A stretch of DNA of 7,767 nt from Acidimicrobiia bacterium (lineage in GTDB: Bacteria > Actinomycetota > Acidimicrobiia > Spongiisociales > SHLN01): NCBI GenBank assembly GCA_030623545.1, contig JAUXLW010000054.1:1-7767 (forward strand). Reading direction: 5' to 3'. Of the stretch, positions 6,096 to 7,767 are shown in pieces. The position numbers and the translations under genes are program-made. The stretch's first letter is position 1. Each line of letters begins with the position of its first letter. The notes under the pieces were generated by a model. That model worked only from the letters and a program-made list of their open reading frames with translations, did not search any database and was not told the origin of the DNA.

Positions 6096-6725
6096 TTAGG
6101 CAATCAGCGATATAGCCAACGTGGCGGCCTGGCTGGCATCCGGCGCATACCCATCCGCGCCAATCTTACGCGCATATCCATCCGTTACAGGGGCCCCACC
6201 GACCATCAACTTAACAGCACCACGCAGTCCGGCCTCTTCAATCGCCTTGATCGTGCTTTCCATACTCGACAACGTTGTGGTCAACAAGGCCGAAAGACCA
6301 AGAATATCAACGCCATTCCGAACAGCCTCTACGAACTGGGCGGGAGCAACATCCGTCCCCAAATCCACAATCTCGAAACCGGCACCTTCTAACATCATGC
6401 CCACCAGATTCTTCCCGATGTCGTGCATATCACCTTGTACGGTGCCCAGAACCACTTTTCCGACAGGCTCAATGCCCGCATCTACCAGAAAGGGCCTCAG
6501 TATTGACAATCCTGCTTTCATAGCCCGGGCGGCAATCAACATCTCCGGAACGAAATATTCGTCTTCTTCAAAGAGACGCCCGACCTCATTCATCGCCGCA
6601 ATCATCCCCTCTTGGAGGATAGCTGATGCCGACACTCCGGCATCCAGGGCGGCCTGGACGTATTCTGGCGTTGCCCTCATATCACCGTCCAATACGGCCT
6701 CATAGATCTCGTCTATTTCGTCCAT
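6096..6725 (-). CDS. Methyltransferase cognate corrinoid protein (MtaC/MttC/MtvC-like)
   Basis: The 209-residue product has the complete two-domain build of small corrinoid proteins. Residues 1-80 form a helical cap domain, with GMIAAMNEVGRLFEEDEYF and VPEMLIAARAMKAGL. Residues 88-209 form the Rossmann-like B12 domain. The base-off signature is intact: GTVQGDMHDIGKN (94-106) with His101 as the lower axial cobalt ligand, GLSALLTT (143-150) with Ser145, and MVGGAPVT (174-181) in the nucleotide-loop pocket. It carries the methyl group between a substrate-specific methyltransferase and the THF methyltransferase encoded downstream, and is the presumed target of the ASKHA activator. The start at 6725 is supported by GAGGTGAT directly upstream, an extended match to the 16S rRNA tail. 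Third positions are less GC-rich than in the downstream genes. Which substrate enzyme it serves is not shown. Confidence 0.95.
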   Translation of the reverse strand: MDEIDEIYEAVLDGDMRATPEYVQAALDAGVSASAILQEGMIAAMNEVGRLFEEDEYFVPEMLIAARAMKAGLSILRPFLVDAGIEPVGKVVLGTVQGDMHDIGKNLVGMMLEGAGFEIVDLGTDVAPAQFVEAVRNGVDILGLSALLTTTLSSMESTIKAIEEAGLRGAVKLMVGGAPVTDGYARKIGADGYAPDASQAATLAISLIA

Positions 6726-6733
6726 ATCACCTC
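6726..6733 (-). promoter_or_regulatory. Extended Shine-Dalgarno site of the corrinoid protein gene
   Basis: GAGGTGAT on the minus strand matches the 16S rRNA 3' tail (AUCACCUC) over eight bases and abuts the ATG at 6725. This suggests strong translation, fitting for a stoichiometric carrier protein. Confidence 0.6.
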
Positions 6734-6804
6734 ATTGCCCCAAGTCTTGTCATGGTCAATATGGCTACCTTCACTTTGCTCCGGATGATCTATCCCTCAC
6801 TGCC

Positions 6805-6820
6805 AGGCGATAAATCACCT
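6805..6820. promoter_or_regulatory. 16-bp imperfect palindrome between the first two genes
   Basis: AGGCGAT-AA-ATCACCT has 7-bp arms with one mismatch. In minus-strand RNA the mismatch becomes a U-G wobble, giving a small hairpin. It lies 14 bp after the stop of the UROD-fold gene in the 108-bp gap before the corrinoid gene. It could be an operator, an mRNA-processing or stabilising hairpin, or chance. No T tract follows, so it is not a standard terminator. Confidence 0.3.
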
Positions 6821-6833
6821 GCCTAGGCTGTCT

Positions 6834-7767
6834 CTATTGATACCTGCACTGGCGCGCCTCGTCGGCAAAAGCAGCGAGCAGGTTGGCGTCAGCATCGAAA
6901 AAATGGTCCGATGGACTGAGGATGTAACCGCCACCTTCGCCAGCCTCGGCAAAACGGCGCCGCACAGCTGCCCTGGTATCCTCCTCAGAGCTATTCACGA
7001 AATGGTGATACTGATCGAAGCCGCCTATCATGCAAACTTTGTCGCCGATCCGCTGCTTGGCTTCTGCCAAACGCGCGTCACCGCCCATCTCCGGGGGTGT
7101 AAAGGTTTCCATCGCGTCAGGTTCCATGGCAGCGATGTCTTCCAGAATGGGCATCATGCCGCCGCAGGTGTGATAGGCGATCCGCTGCCCGGCTTCATGC
7201 ACCAGCTCGATGAGTCTGGCATCATAGGGCGCCACAAACTTCCGAAAAAGCTTAGGAGAAATAACGGTGGTTGATGCATCGCCACCACCCAGCTCCAACA
7301 CGTCGTATTGTGCGCCTTTGAGGGAGCGAATATAGACCTCCTTCCGGCCATTAAGAATCCCCAACAACTCATGAACCCAATCAGGGTCATCAAAGGTTGC
7401 CAGGATCAGTTTCTCGATGCCGACGAGCACGGCGGCATCTTGCCAGGTTCCGGGCTGGCCAGAGATGTCGAAACCACAGATGGTGCCACGCACCAGCCCC
7501 CGTTCGCCAAAGGCTTCTGCTTCCTGATTGACCTGCTCAACATTACATTTGGGTGCCGTCACATATTCGCCGACGATGTCGATGTCTTTTTTTTCTTTGA
7601 TCAGATGCTCCGTCACCCAGGTCGTGTATTCATTGCTCTGCAAAACAGTCGTCAAATTGCCCTTGGGTGTGGTGATGGTGTAACGAATAGTTTTGTATCT
7701 GGAGTCAGGCAAAGCCTCATGCGTAATGCACCAGTCATCGGATACGATACGCTTGCTAAACGAGGGA
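6834..7767 (-). CDS. Uroporphyrinogen decarboxylase-fold methyltransferase (MtaA/MtvB/CmuA-like), 5' end outside window
   Basis: About 310 C-terminal residues are visible; the frame is open through the window edge at 7766, and the TTG at 7712 is not a credible start. The sequence is a URO-D superfamily TIM barrel, with GTICGFD, the block YDVLELGGGDASTT, SPKLFRKFVAPYDARLIEL, the zinc-type motif AYHTCGGMMPIL (His199 and Cys201, counting from the edge), METFTPPEMGGDARL and the C-terminal GGYILSPSDHFFDAD. An H-x-C motif is typical of methyltransferase members of this fold and argues against true heme-pathway HemE. MtaA/MtbA enzymes usually have a further Cys near the C-terminal Pro; here that stretch reads SPSDHFF, so the third ligand may be Asp or His. 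Because the operon already has a THF methyltransferase, this enzyme more likely demethylates the substrate (as O-demethylase MtvB-type enzymes do) than acts as methyltransferase 2. The substrate is unknown. The gene lies 108 bp upstream of the corrinoid gene on the same strand. Confidence 0.85.
   Translation of the reverse strand, partial: PSFSKRIVSDDWCITHEALPDSRYKTIRYTITTPKGNLTTVLQSNEYTTWVTEHLIKEKKDIDIVGEYVTAPKCNVEQVNQEAEAFGERGLVRGTICGFDISGQPGTWQDAAVLVGIEKLILATFDDPDWVHELLGILNGRKEVYIRSLKGAQYDVLELGGGDASTTVISPKLFRKFVAPYDARLIELVHEAGQRIAYHTCGGMMPILEDIAAMEPDAMETFTPPEMGGDARLAEAKQRIGDKVCMIGGFDQYHHFVNSSEEDTRAAVRRRFAEAGEGGGYILSPSDHFFDADANLLAAFADEARQCRYQ

Noticed and set aside
6726..6833. Promoter with TTGACC as -35 on the minus strand near 6752-6757
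   Set aside because: At normal spacing the -10 would overlap the ribosome site and matches the consensus poorly.
6834..7767. Heme-pathway uroporphyrinogen decarboxylase (HemE)
   Set aside because: The H-x-C zinc-type motif and the corrinoid operon context fit the methyltransferase branch of the fold.
1..7767. CRISPR array or large tandem repeat
   Set aside because: No repeated 20-40 bp unit with regular spacing is visible anywhere.

Overview
The window carries one dominant functional unit, a minus-strand run of six genes for corrinoid-dependent one-carbon (methyl) transfer, plus about 1.5 kb of accessory, partly decayed DNA at its left end. Read in the direction of transcription (right to left) the genes are: a uroporphyrinogen-decarboxylase-fold methyltransferase (5' end outside the window), a MtaC/MttC-type corrinoid protein, a DUF1638 protein, a methyltetrahydrofolate:corrinoid methyltransferase (MtgA/AcsE type), a 2Fe-2S/ASKHA reductive activator of corrinoid proteins, and a MetF-like methylenetetrahydrofolate reductase. 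The last four are tightly packed: a 4-bp overlap, a 3-bp gap and a 20-bp overlap.

Inferred pathway: a substrate methyltransferase (the UROD-fold protein, or an MttB-type enzyme outside the window) moves a methyl group from an O- or N-methylated compound to the cob(I)alamin of the corrinoid protein. The MtgA-type enzyme passes it to tetrahydrofolate. The ASKHA protein re-reduces inactive cob(II)alamin using its iron-sulfur cluster and ATP. The MetF-like protein would oxidise methyl-THF to methylene-THF. The layout resembles known O-demethylase (MtvABC/MtoABCD) and glycine-betaine type methyltransferase clusters. The substrate cannot be read from the sequence.

The left 1.5 kb differs in character. 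Positions 1-340 contain no convincing gene but several strong hairpins. At 345-393 (minus strand) lies an orphan 3' half of a tRNA-Val(UAC)-like gene, the kind of scar left at a tRNA attachment site. At 587-1172 lies a decayed DUF433 antitoxin/DUF5615 PIN-like toxin pair (plus strand) with a frameshift, a lost stop/start overlap and an in-frame TGA. A small plausible hypothetical gene (about 1218-1556, plus) runs into the 3' end of the metF-like gene.

Organism: the high GC of 1-6000, the DUF433/DUF5615 pair, GTG starts and Arg-rich tails suggest a high-GC bacterium, possibly an uncultured actinobacterium (Acidimicrobiia-like) or Chloroflexota member. This is inference, not diagnosis. Positions 6096-7767 (corrinoid protein and UROD-fold genes) are visibly less GC-rich than the four genes downstream, which suggests the operon was assembled from two sources with a seam in the 119-bp gap at 5977-6095.
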